Assembly (NCBI GenBank): GCA_937873715.1
Contig: CALMYJ010000003.1
Span: 248,001-312,000, forward strand
DNA from: an uncultured Chitinophagaceae bacterium
GTDB taxonomy: Bacteria > Bacteroidota > Bacteroidia > Chitinophagales > Chitinophagaceae
Length of the DNA stretch: 64,000 nucleotides
Direction of reading: 5' to 3'
The notes under the pieces are model-generated. The model was not told the DNA's origin and did no database searches. It was given only the letters and a program-made list of their open reading frames with translations. Made by a program: the position numbers and the translations under genes. Below, one piece after another: positions 9,294 to 18,953 of this stretch (its first letter is position 1; every line of letters starts with the position of its first letter).

Positions 9294-9806
9294 ATGCCCC
9301 GCATTTTAACAACACCCCGCCTGTACCTGCGCCGCTTTACCGAAGCGGATACAGCGCTGGTACTGGCACTCAACAGCAGGCCCGAAGTAACCCAATACCT
9401 GCATGAGCAATTGCTGCAAACTGAAGCCGATGCCCTGCGTATCATTCAGCAGCATTTACTGCCACAGTATGCACATAACCTTGGCCGTTGGGCTGTCTTT
9501 TTAAACGATACCCACCAATTTATCGGCTGGTGTGGACTTAAATACCGGCCAGAGCTGGATGAAATTGATCTTGGCTACCGGTTTTTACCCGAACAATGGG
9601 GTAAAGGCTATGCCACCGAAGCCGCCCAATATACCCTGCAATATGCTTTACAGGAACTACGCCTTAAAACCGTTACCGCCAGGGCGCATATTGAAAACAC
9701 CGCATCACTAAAAGTGCTGGAAAAAATAGGGATGCAATACCTGAAAGATGAAGTGGTGGATGACTGCCCCGTAAAAACCTTTGTTGCTGTTAATGCCGAT
9801 GTATAA
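9294..9806 (+). CDS. GNAT family N-acetyltransferase (RimJ/RimL-like)
   Basis: A 170-aa single-domain GNAT enzyme. The opening RILTTPRLYLRRFTEADTA is the usual RimJ/RimL-type start. The acetyl-CoA pyrophosphate loop is seen as LPEQWGKGYATEA (Q/RxxGxG/A), and the C-terminal strand as NTASLKVLEKIGMQYL. The family acetylates N-terminal amines of proteins or small molecules; the substrate cannot be told. It lies between the sod terminator and the bestrophin gene (8-base gap), so it is probably co-transcribed with the latter. Confidence 0.88.
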   Translation: MPRILTTPRLYLRRFTEADTALVLALNSRPEVTQYLHEQLLQTEADALRIIQQHLLPQYAHNLGRWAVFLNDTHQFIGWCGLKYRPELDEIDLGYRFLPEQWGKGYATEAAQYTLQYALQELRLKTVTARAHIENTASLKVLEKIGMQYLKDEVVDDCPVKTFVAVNADV

Positions 9807-9814
9807 TTTTACAC

Positions 9815-10699
9815 ATGGTTAATTATAATCCTAAGGACTGGTTTCGCTTCATTTTTATTTTTCATAAAGCCGATACTTTTCGCAAACTGCTGCCTTTAAT
9901 ATTAAGCATCAGCGCTTACTCCGCTATCATTGCTTATATCGAAATTGATTACCTGCATCTTTCTCAAAACAGCCATCTCAAAAACATTCCAATACTGCAC
10001 AGCCTGCTTGGTTTTGCCATTTCTATGCTGCTGGTATTTCGTACCAATACGGCGTACGATCGCTGGTGGGAGGGCCGCAAGCTATGGGGCAGCCTGGTAA
10101 ATAACAGCCGCAACCTGGCTATAAAACTTGCTGTAATGCTGCCCGAAACCGAAAAAGAGCAAAGAGATTTTTTTAGAAAAATTATACCGGCTTATGCCTA
10201 TGCATTAATGAACCATCTTCGCTCGGAACATACCCGGATAGCTTTGTTTGAAGAAGACAAATCGCATCAGCTCTTTAAAAAAATTGACACAGAAAAACAT
10301 ATACCCAACCAGGTGGCACTATTAATGTTCAAACATATACAACAACTATATGCCGAAGGTAAAATTACCGGCGACCAGCTTATTGTACTCAATGCCGAAC
10401 TGCAGTCTTTTACCGATATATGTGGCGCCTGCGAACGCATCAAAAACACACCCATCCCATTTTCGTACAGCATGTTTATCAAAAAATTTATTTTCTTTTA
10501 TATCATCACCCTGCCCATTGGTTATGTGTTCAACCTGGGGTATTATGTAGTACCCGTGGTAGCCCTTATTTTTTATGTGCTGGCAAGCCTTGAGCTGGTT
10601 GCCGAAGAAATTGAAGACCCTTTTGGCAATGATGCCAACGATTTGCCCACCGATAAAATAGCCACCAATATTCACCGGCATGTGAATGAGTTGCTCTGA
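9815..10699 (+). CDS. Bestrophin-family (UPF0187) anion channel-like membrane protein
   Basis: A 294-aa membrane protein of the bestrophin / YneE family. Typical features are an N-terminal WFRFIFIFHKADTFRKL amphipathic start, a transmembrane segment around residues 24-45, the conserved block LLGFAISMLLVFRTNTAYDRWWEGRK (about residues 65-90), and late hydrophobic segments before the acidic ELVAEEIEDPFG motif. Bacterial homologues form pentameric ion channels in the inner membrane. It follows the acetyltransferase gene by 8 bases. The function in this organism is unknown. Confidence 0.88.
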   Translation: MVNYNPKDWFRFIFIFHKADTFRKLLPLILSISAYSAIIAYIEIDYLHLSQNSHLKNIPILHSLLGFAISMLLVFRTNTAYDRWWEGRKLWGSLVNNSRNLAIKLAVMLPETEKEQRDFFRKIIPAYAYALMNHLRSEHTRIALFEEDKSHQLFKKIDTEKHIPNQVALLMFKHIQQLYAEGKITGDQLIVLNAELQSFTDICGACERIKNTPIPFSYSMFIKKFIFFYIITLPIGYVFNLGYYVVPVVALIFYVLASLELVAEEIEDPFGNDANDLPTDKIATNIHRHVNELL

Positions 10700-10761
10700 T
10701 TAGGGTATAAAACTACCGGCTTCTAAAAAAATGTTAAAGCCATCAAAACATCTCCGAAGTA

Positions 10762-10792
10762 TTTCGTAATTAAAAACTTTCTCCTACTTTTG
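10762..10792 (+). promoter_or_regulatory. Likely promoter of PDZ protein gene
   Basis: TACTTTTG at 10785-10792 matches the Bacteroidota -7 element TAnnTTTG. TTTC at 10762-10765, 19 bases upstream, is a one-mismatch -33 element. It lies 34 bases before the start codon. Confidence 0.55.
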
Positions 10793-10826
10793 ATCTACTA
10801 AACACTTCGTAAATAAAATTACAGTT

Positions 10827-11888
10827 ATGAAAAAAATATGGATGGCCCTTATTGCACTAACCGTACTTAGCGCTCCGGCCACAGTTCTGGCACAAGACAC
10901 ACCCAAAGCAAAAACGGATACCAAAAAAGAAACCCGGGAAATTATCATTCGCCAAAAAGGTGAAAAAGACAAAAAAATAAAAGTGGAAGTGGATGGCGAA
11001 AAAATTACAGTAAACGGCAAACCGCTTACCGACTTTAAAGATGAAGATATTACCGTAAGTAAACGTACCATCACCGTTACCGGCAAAAACAAAGGCATGC
11101 GCTGGAATATGGCACCCGACCAGTCGTTCAACTTCGATTTTAGCGACGACTTTGGCGGCGGATGGGAAAGCGAACATGCAGCAAAAGAAAAAGCTTTTTT
11201 AGGTGTAACCACCGAATCGCATAAAGATGGCGTTGAAATTACCGAAGTTGTAAAAGGCAGTGCCGCAGAAAAAGCCGGGCTAAAAGCCGGCGATATCATT
11301 ACAAAAATTGACGCTGAAAAAATCAGCAGCCCCGATAACCTGGCAGATATCATCGGCTTCAAAAAACCCGAAGATGAAGTTAAAGTGTTTTATAAAAGAG
11401 GTACGGCTAAAGAAACATCTGCCAAAGCTGTATTAGGCAAAAAGAAAACAACCGCAAGAGTGCGTACCCTCACTGCGCCCAGGGGTGATGTAAGGGTGTT
11501 TACAATGCCGCCTGATATGGAAGGTTTGGATAACCTGGAAAGACTGGAATTACTGGGTAGTGCCAATGGCGGTCAGATGATGTTTTCCGGTTATGGCCCA
11601 ATGAGTGGCCGTAAAAAAATCGGGCTTAAGCTGCAGGATCTTGAAGAAGGCGATGGCGTAAAAGTGATTCATGTAGAAGACAGCTCGGCCGCTGCCACAG
11701 CCGGTATTATCCAAAACGATATTATTACAGAAATTGATGGTAAAAAAATCAATAACACCGATGATGCCCGGGAACAACTGATGCCGGCGGAAGGAAAAAA
11801 ATCCTATGAAATTAAAGCACTGCGTAATGGCAGCACACAAACCTTCCAGGTAAAAATTCCCCGAAAACTTAAAACAGCCAATTTCTAA
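10827..11888 (+). CDS. Secreted protein with two PDZ domains
   Basis: A 353-aa exported protein with a clear signal peptide (MKKIWMALIALTVLSAPATVLAQ, cleaved after ALAQ or so). A charged Lys/Asp-rich region (residues 25-90) precedes two PDZ domains. The first is at about residues 125-200 (AFLGVTTE, then GSAAEKAGLKAGDIITKID), the second at about 265-345 (KIGLKLQD, then SAAATAGIIQNDIITEIDG). No protease triad is present, so it is not a DegP/HtrA enzyme itself; a periplasmic peptide-binding or adaptor role is inferred. A single-gene unit with its own promoter. Confidence 0.82.
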   Translation: MKKIWMALIALTVLSAPATVLAQDTPKAKTDTKKETREIIIRQKGEKDKKIKVEVDGEKITVNGKPLTDFKDEDITVSKRTITVTGKNKGMRWNMAPDQSFNFDFSDDFGGGWESEHAAKEKAFLGVTTESHKDGVEITEVVKGSAAEKAGLKAGDIITKIDAEKISSPDNLADIIGFKKPEDEVKVFYKRGTAKETSAKAVLGKKKTTARVRTLTAPRGDVRVFTMPPDMEGLDNLERLELLGSANGGQMMFSGYGPMSGRKKIGLKLQDLEEGDGVKVIHVEDSSAAATAGIIQNDIITEIDGKKINNTDDAREQLMPAEGKKSYEIKALRNGSTQTFQVKIPRKLKTANF

Positions 11889-11968
11889 GAAAATACCACG
11901 GTAAAGCCATGGTGGCGTCAGATGAGAGGAGCAATCATCTGGCGCCTTTTTACTTAACTTTGCCCCCG

Positions 11969-13411
11969 ATGAACAACGACAAATACGAAGCTGTTATCGG
12001 CCTTGAAGTGCATGTGCAACTGCTTACCAAAAGCAAATTATTTTGTGGCGACAGCACTGCATTTGGCGCAGCCCCCAACAGTCATATCAGCCCCATTACC
12101 CTGGCACATCCCGGCACCCTGCCAATGATGAATAAAAAAGCCATTGAATATGCCGTAAAACTGGGCCTGGCACTCAACTGCCAGATTGAGCAGCAAAACT
12201 ATTTTGCCCGTAAAAACTATTTTTATCCCGACCTGCCCAAGGGATACCAGGTAAGCCAGCACAGCACGCCTATTTGTAAGGGCGGCGGCGTACCCATTTC
12301 GATTAATGGTAACAAAAGAACCGTACAACTTAACCGTATCCATTTAGAAGAAGATGCCGGTAAAAGCCTGCATGATGTGGATACCCTTAATACCTCTATC
12401 GACCTTAACCGTGCCGGTGTGCCACTCCTGGAAGTGGTAACCGAGCCGGACTTGTTCAGCAGTGATGAAGCATTTACCTATGTTACCGAATTAAGAAAAC
12501 TGGTGCGCTGGCTGGAAATATGCGATGGCAATATGGAAGAAGGCAGCATGCGCTGCGATGCCAATGTATCCATACGCCCCAAAGGAGAAACCAAATTAGG
12601 CACCAAGGTAGAAGTAAAAAACCTCAACAGCATCCGCAATGTAAAGCGGGCCATTGATATTGAAATTGAAAGGATGATTGAGGTAGTGGAAGCCGGCGGC
12701 AGCATTATACAGGAAACCAGGAGTTACGATGCAGATAACAATACCACTTTTTCGATGCGTACCAAAGAAGAAGCTGATGATTACCGTTATTTTGCCGACC
12801 CCGACCTTACCCCTTTTCATTTAACTGATACATACGTTGCTGCCATAAAAGCGGCATTACCGGCGCTGCCCGAAACATTGGAGAAAAAATACCAGGAGCA
12901 GTATCACCTGCCTGCTTACGATGCTCATGTAATTTGCAGCGATAAAGCACTGGTGCAATACTTTGAAGCCATCATTGCACAAACCGCTAACTACAAAGCC
13001 GCCGCCAACTGGCTGATGGGCCCCATAAAATCGCAGTTGAATGAAACAGGTGTTGAAATAACCCAATTTGCCGTACCACCCTCATCCATTGCAGCACTGG
13101 TACAATTGGTAGATGAAGGCAAACTTGGCTTTAGCATTGCATCCGGCAGGATATTGCAGGAATTAATTAAAAGCCCAGCAGCCAAGCCCCTGGAACTCGC
13201 CACTACACTCAACCTGCTTCAGGAAAGCGATAGTAGCTCCATCGCTACCTGGGTAGATGAAGTGATAGCCAAAATGCCGGATAAAGTAAACGAATACAAA
13301 AAAGGCAAAAAAGGATTGATTGGCTTATTTGCAGGCGAAGTAAAAAAACTGAGCAAAGGCAAAGCCGATATGCAGCAGGTAAACAAACTATTGGCCGAGA
13401 AATTAAACTGA
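11969..13411 (+). CDS. gatB: Asp-tRNA(Asn)/Glu-tRNA(Gln) amidotransferase subunit B
   Basis: A 480-aa GatB, the tRNA-binding kinase subunit of GatCAB, which amidates misacylated Asp-tRNA(Asn) and Glu-tRNA(Gln). The start is set at the ATG at 11969 because the protein then opens with MNNDKYEAVIGLEVHVQL, the family start; a GTG 60 bases upstream would add an unrelated tail. Family blocks include NSHISPITLAHPGTLPMMN, FYPDLPKGYQVSQ, IHLEEDAGKSLHD, LNRAGVPLLEVVTEP and MRCDANVSIRPKG. The YqeY-like C-terminal domain (about residues 330-480) ends in GLIGLFAGEVKKLSKGKAD. A -7-like TAACTTTG sits 6 bases before the ATG, suggesting a very short or absent leader. gatA and gatC are not in the window. Confidence 0.96.
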   Translation: MNNDKYEAVIGLEVHVQLLTKSKLFCGDSTAFGAAPNSHISPITLAHPGTLPMMNKKAIEYAVKLGLALNCQIEQQNYFARKNYFYPDLPKGYQVSQHSTPICKGGGVPISINGNKRTVQLNRIHLEEDAGKSLHDVDTLNTSIDLNRAGVPLLEVVTEPDLFSSDEAFTYVTELRKLVRWLEICDGNMEEGSMRCDANVSIRPKGETKLGTKVEVKNLNSIRNVKRAIDIEIERMIEVVEAGGSIIQETRSYDADNNTTFSMRTKEEADDYRYFADPDLTPFHLTDTYVAAIKAALPALPETLEKKYQEQYHLPAYDAHVICSDKALVQYFEAIIAQTANYKAAANWLMGPIKSQLNETGVEITQFAVPPSSIAALVQLVDEGKLGFSIASGRILQELIKSPAAKPLELATTLNLLQESDSSSIATWVDEVIAKMPDKVNEYKKGKKGLIGLFAGEVKKLSKGKADMQQVNKLLAEKLN

Positions 13412-13416
13412 TATAC

Positions 13417-14565
13417 ATGACAAGGTTAACAGGCATTGCAATAATAGTGCTGCTGCTTTTATCGTGCCAGGCACAAAACAGCAAAGGAAAATTTACCGTA
13501 TCGGGCGAAATAAAAAACATACCCGACCAAAAAATCATACTCGAAGAATTATTCTTTAATGCACAGCGCAACCCCGAGGTGCTGGATACTGCAGCAATTA
13601 CCAACGGCAGTTTCAATATTGAAGCTGTAGCCGCTACAGAAGGCTTATACCGGCTTCGCCTCGAAAAATCAAATGCGGCTTTTATTTTTATTAATGATAA
13701 AAGCGAAATAAAAATACAGGCAGATTATAATAATCTTTCCTTTAAAACCATTGAGATAAATACGCCGGCCAACCGCCTGCTGAAAAACTTCATCAACAAT
13801 GCCAGCGACAGGCAGCAAAGCCTGAATACCTATGCTGCAGCACTGCAGCAACAGAGCCCTCCTGCCATAGCAGACAGTGCATATAATGCAAAGCGTAAAG
13901 TTTTGGAGCAACAGGTTGATGCCTATAAAAAATTTATTGGCGACAATATTGACACCCTCAGCCACCCGGTAGTAGCCTTATTTGCACTGGGCTACACTAT
14001 GGAGTTAGACCCCGGCCGTGTAGAGCAGCTTGTAACAGGATTGGGTAAACGTTTTTCAAAAAACAAAGCGGTAACCGATGTAGTAACTGCATATAAAACA
14101 GCAATTGAAAATAACAGGCAGCAGGAAACAGCAAAAACAACAGTACCCGGCATAGGCAGTACTGCCCCAGAAATTACACTGCCGGATGTAAATGGAAAAT
14201 CATTTTCACTCAGCAGCCTTAAAGGCAAATATGTACTGGTAGATTTTTGGGCAAGCTGGTGTGGCCCTTGCCGGGCCGAAAACCCCAACGTGGTAAACGC
14301 TTACAACAGCTTTAAGGATAAAAATTTTACCATACTCGGTGTATCACTCGATAAAAATAAAGATGCCTGGTTAAAAGCCATAAAAGACGACAACCTAACC
14401 TGGACGCATATCAGCGACCTGGGATACTGGAACAGCGCTGTAGTGGGCCTTTATGGCATTGAAGGTATTCCTTATAATGTGTTGCTTGATCCGCAGGGTA
14501 AAATTATTGCCACCGCTCTTCGCGGCAATGATTTAGAGCAAAAACTGGCTGCTGTTTTAAAGTAA
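13417..14565 (+). CDS. DUF4369-thioredoxin lipoprotein (AhpC/TSA-type thiol-disulfide oxidoreductase)
   Basis: A 382-aa envelope protein. The signal ends in lipobox LLLLSC with Cys17 as the lipidated residue. Residues about 25-115 form the DUF4369 beta domain common in Bacteroidota (KFTVSGEIKNIPDQKIILEE). A helical linker follows, then a TlpA/ResA-like thioredoxin domain from about residue 245, with the redox motif WCGPC (Trp281, Cys282, Cys285) and the cis-Pro region GIEGIPYNVLLDP. Such proteins reduce periplasmic disulfides. It starts 5 bases after the gatB stop, so the two probably share a transcript. The stop abuts the stop of the convergent exporter gene. Confidence 0.88.
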   Translation: MTRLTGIAIIVLLLLSCQAQNSKGKFTVSGEIKNIPDQKIILEELFFNAQRNPEVLDTAAITNGSFNIEAVAATEGLYRLRLEKSNAAFIFINDKSEIKIQADYNNLSFKTIEINTPANRLLKNFINNASDRQQSLNTYAAALQQQSPPAIADSAYNAKRKVLEQQVDAYKKFIGDNIDTLSHPVVALFALGYTMELDPGRVEQLVTGLGKRFSKNKAVTDVVTAYKTAIENNRQQETAKTTVPGIGSTAPEITLPDVNGKSFSLSSLKGKYVLVDFWASWCGPCRAENPNVVNAYNSFKDKNFTILGVSLDKNKDAWLKAIKDDNLTWTHISDLGYWNSAVVGLYGIEGIPYNVLLDPQGKIIATALRGNDLEQKLAAVLK

Positions 14566-16956
14566 TTAGCCCTGCTTCTTTTTTACCAGCAATAGTAATA
14601 CGGGCAACAGCACCAGGTTGGTAATAGTGGATACCAGCAGGGTAACCGAAGTAAGCCAGCCCAGCGAAAAAGTACCGCCAAAGCTGCTAAAGCAAAAAAT
14701 CACAAACCCGGCTACCAGCACCAGGGAGGTATAAATTATACTTAACCCTGTTTGCCGGATGGTACTGGTTACGGTATCCTGCACATTATTATTATATACC
14801 GGTAACTCCTGCTTATAGTTCACCAAAAAACGAATGGTTATATCAATGGCTATGCCTAATGCCACACTAAATACCAGTACGGTAGACGGCTTAAGCGGCA
14901 CGCCTGCCCAGCCCATTACACCTGCTGTAATTACCAGCGGTATAAGGTTGGGTACCAGGGAGCATACCAGCATCTTTACCGAGCGAAACAGGTACAGCAT
15001 ACAAAGCGATATCAGTAAAAATGCCCAAAAGATACTTTCCTTTAAGCCACTCACAATAAACCGGCTTCCTTCCAGGAAGGTAGAGCTGGTACCCGTAACC
15101 GTTATGGCATAAGTACTATCTGCCTGCACCCCATCGTTGCTGCCGTTTAATATCCTGTTGGCATTAGCGGTAATACTATCCAGCACCGGAACCAGTTTTT
15201 CGGTACCCATATCGGCCATACTAACGCTTATACGCAACCGCTGTTCACTGCTGTCGATAAATGAACTTACCAGTTTCAGCATGGCACTGTCTTTAGCGGT
15301 AAGCTGATTATTGTCTTTTTTTAACTGGGCTTCACGAAGCATACGGTGTACATCTGATAGCGGATTTCCAAAGGAAGGCAGGATATACGAAGAATCGCCG
15401 CCACCGCCACTAACAGCCTGGTACGAAAACTTCATAGCATCTACCACCGAGAGGGGCCTGGCTATATCTGGCTGCTTTGCCAAAAATGAATCCTGGAAAT
15501 AAGCAATGGTACGTATATCTACCCCCTGCTTTAGTATTCCCTTGGGCTTTTTGGTATCCAGCACAATTTCGAGCGGCATTACGCCGGTAAAATGCTTTTC
15601 AAAAAATTTAAGGTCAGTATATATTTTATCTGTTTTGGGCAAATCGTCTACAATAAACGCTACGGTTTTCAACCTGAAAACACCGGCAATGGCCGCAATC
15701 ACAGCAACTGCCGTAATTGTAAATACAGTTTTTTTATGGTGCAGTACCCAGGTTTCGGTTTTCAGTAAAATGGAAGTAATCCAGCGGTTGCTGAGGTATT
15801 TTGTTTGAGCGGCAGATGGCGCAGGCAGGTAACTGAGTACACCCGGCAACAGGATGAATGAAATTATAAATATCAGCATAATGCTGATGCCGGCTACCAC
15901 GCCAAATTCTTTTAGTAAATCGCTTTTGGTAAGGGCAAATACGGCAAAACCAATGGCTGCGGTGATATTGCAAAACAATGTAACAATGCCCATCTTACTC
16001 ACCATATCTACCAGTGCTTTTTGCTTACGCTCTGCCGTATTATTAATAGCCGATGCGATAAAAGAGCTGTGGTATTTATTGATAAAATAAATACAATTGG
16101 GTATGCCAATCACCACTATAAGCGGGGGCGTAAGGGCGGTAAGCAACGAAATTTTATAATCAAAAAGCTGCATCAGGCCCAGGCTCCATACCACGCCAAA
16201 CAGTACAACAGCCAGTGAGAGTATTGTGGTACTTAGTGACCGGAAAAACAGCAACAGTATCACAGCACTAAGCACTAATGAACCTATAAGGAAAAAACGC
16301 ATTTCTTTTTGTATGCGATTAGCCACAATAGTACGGATAAGGGGCAGGCCGCTCAGGTGTGGCTCAATGCCGGTATTGGTGGCAAACAAATTTACTTCGT
16401 CTGTAATGGCCTGTACTATCCTAGTACGCTTAGGTGAACTAAGCGAATCTTTATTAATACGCACCCCCATTAAATAGGTGCCGGTGGCAGCATTGTACAA
16501 ACGGGTTTTGTAAAATGTCTGGCTAAAAAAAACCTGTTTGGCAGCATCCAGTTCTGCTTGTGTGCCAATGCTGTCGTCAAATATCTTTACCGTATTTAAT
16601 TTACCGGTAATACTGTCACTTTGCAAAGTAACCGCAGCCGTTAAAGACACCACATCCTCCACATCATCTACTTTTTTAAGTCTTTGCTGCAGGGCCCGGT
16701 ATTGTGCAAATACAGGGAGTGTAAACAGGCTGTCGCTTTGCGTACCAATTACAAGCATATTGCCATCATCGCCAAAATGGTTGCGGAAGTTTACATAGTC
16801 GATATACTTCGGGTTATTTTTGGGTATAGCTTTGGCAAACTCGTAGCTTAGTTTTACTTTACTACCCAGCCAGCCCATTACACCGGTTAAAACAAAAAGA
16901 GCAATTAAAAGCGGTACCCGTTGCTTAATCACAAAATAGCCAGCCCGTTGCCACAT
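14566..16956 (-). CDS. RND-superfamily (MMPL-type) exporter
   Basis: A 796-aa inner-membrane protein with the RND/MMPL layout. One N-terminal transmembrane helix (residues about 14-32) is followed by a soluble loop (33-220) and five helices (about 222-385). A second helix, loop and five-helix set follows (about 405-790). The duplicated transmembrane blocks contain GIPNCIYFINKYH and VFSVALGIAIDITIRFLVNY, resembling HpnN/MMPL hydrophobe exporters more than AcrB. No adaptor or outer-membrane channel gene is adjacent. The cargo is probably a lipid or hopanoid-like hydrophobe (inference). Confidence 0.85.
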   Translation of the reverse strand: MWQRAGYFVIKQRVPLLIALFVLTGVMGWLGSKVKLSYEFAKAIPKNNPKYIDYVNFRNHFGDDGNMLVIGTQSDSLFTLPVFAQYRALQQRLKKVDDVEDVVSLTAAVTLQSDSITGKLNTVKIFDDSIGTQAELDAAKQVFFSQTFYKTRLYNAATGTYLMGVRINKDSLSSPKRTRIVQAITDEVNLFATNTGIEPHLSGLPLIRTIVANRIQKEMRFFLIGSLVLSAVILLLFFRSLSTTILSLAVVLFGVVWSLGLMQLFDYKISLLTALTPPLIVVIGIPNCIYFINKYHSSFIASAINNTAERKQKALVDMVSKMGIVTLFCNITAAIGFAVFALTKSDLLKEFGVVAGISIMLIFIISFILLPGVLSYLPAPSAAQTKYLSNRWITSILLKTETWVLHHKKTVFTITAVAVIAAIAGVFRLKTVAFIVDDLPKTDKIYTDLKFFEKHFTGVMPLEIVLDTKKPKGILKQGVDIRTIAYFQDSFLAKQPDIARPLSVVDAMKFSYQAVSGGGGDSSYILPSFGNPLSDVHRMLREAQLKKDNNQLTAKDSAMLKLVSSFIDSSEQRLRISVSMADMGTEKLVPVLDSITANANRILNGSNDGVQADSTYAITVTGTSSTFLEGSRFIVSGLKESIFWAFLLISLCMLYLFRSVKMLVCSLVPNLIPLVITAGVMGWAGVPLKPSTVLVFSVALGIAIDITIRFLVNYKQELPVYNNNVQDTVTSTIRQTGLSIIYTSLVLVAGFVIFCFSSFGGTFSLGWLTSVTLLVSTITNLVLLPVLLLLVKKKQG

Positions 16957-17177
16957 AAATAAGAATAAATGATGTATGAATAATTTGCTTTAAAGCTTTT
17001 TATAAAACAGGTTGCAAAGAAAACAAATTTGAGCCGCATTGCCCGGCTGAACTTTAACTGCAAAGCCAGCACTTTTGCCACGCTTATGCACAAACCCTTC
17101 TTTTAAAAAATGTTGCACTGCATTTTACCCGGCACACTGCTTTAATTTTGCATACCATTAATACCGAAGCACTCCAC

Positions 17178-17909
17178 ATGACGCACAAAACCAAAGGCAT
17201 TGTACTACGTACGGTTAAATATGGCGAAACAAGCCTGGTGGTTACGATATTTACCGCTTTATTTGGTGTGCAAACCTATCTTGTTAACGGCGTACGTTCT
17301 TCAAAAAATAAAACTTCTAAAGCCAGTTATTTTTTACCGGCGGCCATACTCGATTTGGTGGTGTACCACCAGGAGCAAAAAAACATGCAGCGCATAAAAG
17401 AATTTGGCTGGGCAAAATTGTACCGGCAGGTGCTAACGAATGTGCATAAAAACAGTGTTGCCTTATATATGATGGAACTGCTGTATAAATGCCTGAAACA
17501 GCCCGAGCAGCAAACAGATTTATTTGACTTTTGTGAGGATGTGCTGCAAGAGCTTGATGATGCCACCTCAAAAACCACAGCCAATTTACCGATCTTCTTT
17601 GCACTGCATTTACCCTATTTTTTTGGGTTTCGAATCAATGATAATTATTCTGAAACTACTCCTGTGCTTGATTTAAAGGAGGGCAGCTTTTGTTCCGGCA
17701 CGCCACAGCATACGCAATTCCTGGAGGGTGCCGAAGCTCAAATAACTGCAGACCTATTGAAAGTGATGCATCCCACAACGTTAGAAGACCTGCATTTAAA
17801 CCAGCCAGTAAGAAGGCGGCTTTTACACCACTATCATGTGTATTACAGTTTGCATATTGCCGAATTTGGACAAATGAAAACACTGGCAGTATTGCAGGAA
17901 GTACTATAA
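17178..17909 (+). CDS. recO: DNA repair protein RecO
   Basis: A 243-aa RecO, which with RecR loads RecA onto SSB-coated single-stranded DNA. The start is placed at the ATG at 17178, giving MTHKTKGIVLRTVKYGETS, the canonical OB-fold opening; an upstream in-frame start 30 bases earlier would add an unrelated tail. The OB fold covers about residues 1-80 and the helical domain the rest, including YMMELLYKCLKQPEQQ and DLFDFCEDVLQELD. TAATTTTG at 17143-17150 is a plausible -7 element. Its stop lies two bases from the stop of the convergent lipoprotein gene. recR is at 28662-29285 in this window. Confidence 0.92.
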   Translation: MTHKTKGIVLRTVKYGETSLVVTIFTALFGVQTYLVNGVRSSKNKTSKASYFLPAAILDLVVYHQEQKNMQRIKEFGWAKLYRQVLTNVHKNSVALYMMELLYKCLKQPEQQTDLFDFCEDVLQELDDATSKTTANLPIFFALHLPYFFGFRINDNYSETTPVLDLKEGSFCSGTPQHTQFLEGAEAQITADLLKVMHPTTLEDLHLNQPVRRRLLHHYHVYYSLHIAEFGQMKTLAVLQEVL

Positions 17910-17911
17910 AA

Positions 17912-18883
17912 TTATAGTGCCGACAGGAAAGTTTTAAGTGTGCTAAATGCTACTTTATAGGGCGTTACAGGCACCTGCTGTATTCCACTGCCACTACCCG
18001 TGGTGGTTATACTGCTAAAGCCAAGGTAGTAATCGTTGCCCTGGAGCGAAATAACTACCAGCGTACAAGCTTCGTTAACCGGTACAGCCATGCTCCTGAA
18101 TTTTTTATCAGATAGTTTTGGTTCCAGCGTCGCAATGCTGAGTTTATTTTTAAAAACAAGGTATGCTACTGTGTTAGCATTGGTATAATGTGGCGGTAGT
18201 GTTACACTCACTTTTGTTTTTTCGCCGCTACCTTCTAGAATTGCAGCGGGGCATATCCAGCCGGTACGCTTGCATTTAATATTAAAACTATCATTGTTGA
18301 TATTAACGGAGCCGTAGTTATCACTGCTGAACCTTTCCCATTCAAAATTACCGGGTCCTTTTTCATCACCGTAATACAGCTTGATGCCGGCACTGTTGCC
18401 ATTTACCGGGAAATTGAGGTAGATATCCCTGTCGGCACTTACGGCTAATGTATGATTATCCTTTTCGGCCTGTATAAATATGGCTCCCGCTACGGCAAGC
18501 AGCTTTTCATCTGTAGTGGTGGGCCTGTCCATACACAGCATATCTCCCCTGGTGGTTAACAGTGCTGCTTTTATGTTTACCCTGCCCCATACGGAGGTGC
18601 TACCCGGTCCGGTTAGGCAGCCCGATGGAAAAACACCATGCAGCCCCGATGGTGTAACCATGCTGGCGGTTGCGCCGTTCAGCTCAATGCTATCGGTAAA
18701 AAAAGCAGGCTGAAGGCTTTTTTTGAGCACAGCTATATTAGGTGCATCAATGCCAGCGGCCACCCAGTTGGTATCTGCATGTAAGGCCTGCCCCGGGTCG
18801 GGTACAAACAAATCCAAATCCTTTTGGCAGGAAGTGAATACAAGTATGGTTAAAAAACTAAGGCAGTAAAATTTTAGTTTCAT
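17912..18883 (-). CDS. Uncharacterised lipoprotein
   Basis: A 323-aa lipoprotein with signal MKLKFYCLSFLTILVFTSC (lipobox VFTSC). The mature part is rich in beta-strand-like Ser/Thr/Asn sequence and has no motif I recognise; a single C-terminal block YYLGFSSITTTGSGSG stands out. It lies 70 bases downstream of the membrane/beta-barrel gene, on the same strand as the ECF sigma gene, so it is probably the third gene of that unit. Confidence 0.72.
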   Translation of the reverse strand: MKLKFYCLSFLTILVFTSCQKDLDLFVPDPGQALHADTNWVAAGIDAPNIAVLKKSLQPAFFTDSIELNGATASMVTPSGLHGVFPSGCLTGPGSTSVWGRVNIKAALLTTRGDMLCMDRPTTTDEKLLAVAGAIFIQAEKDNHTLAVSADRDIYLNFPVNGNSAGIKLYYGDEKGPGNFEWERFSSDNYGSVNINNDSFNIKCKRTGWICPAAILEGSGEKTKVSVTLPPHYTNANTVAYLVFKNKLSIATLEPKLSDKKFRSMAVPVNEACTLVVISLQGNDYYLGFSSITTTGSGSGIQQVPVTPYKVAFSTLKTFLSAL

Positions 18884-18953
18884 TCAATTGGGTTTATCTT
18901 TCTGCACATGCCTGGCATACACCAGATACCGGCTGTTGCATAATTGCTGTCTG

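Noticed and set aside
11909..11968. Longer gatB start at GTG 11909
   Set aside because: The extra 20 residues are unlike GatB; the family start MNNDKYEAVIGLEVHVQ lies at the ATG 11969.
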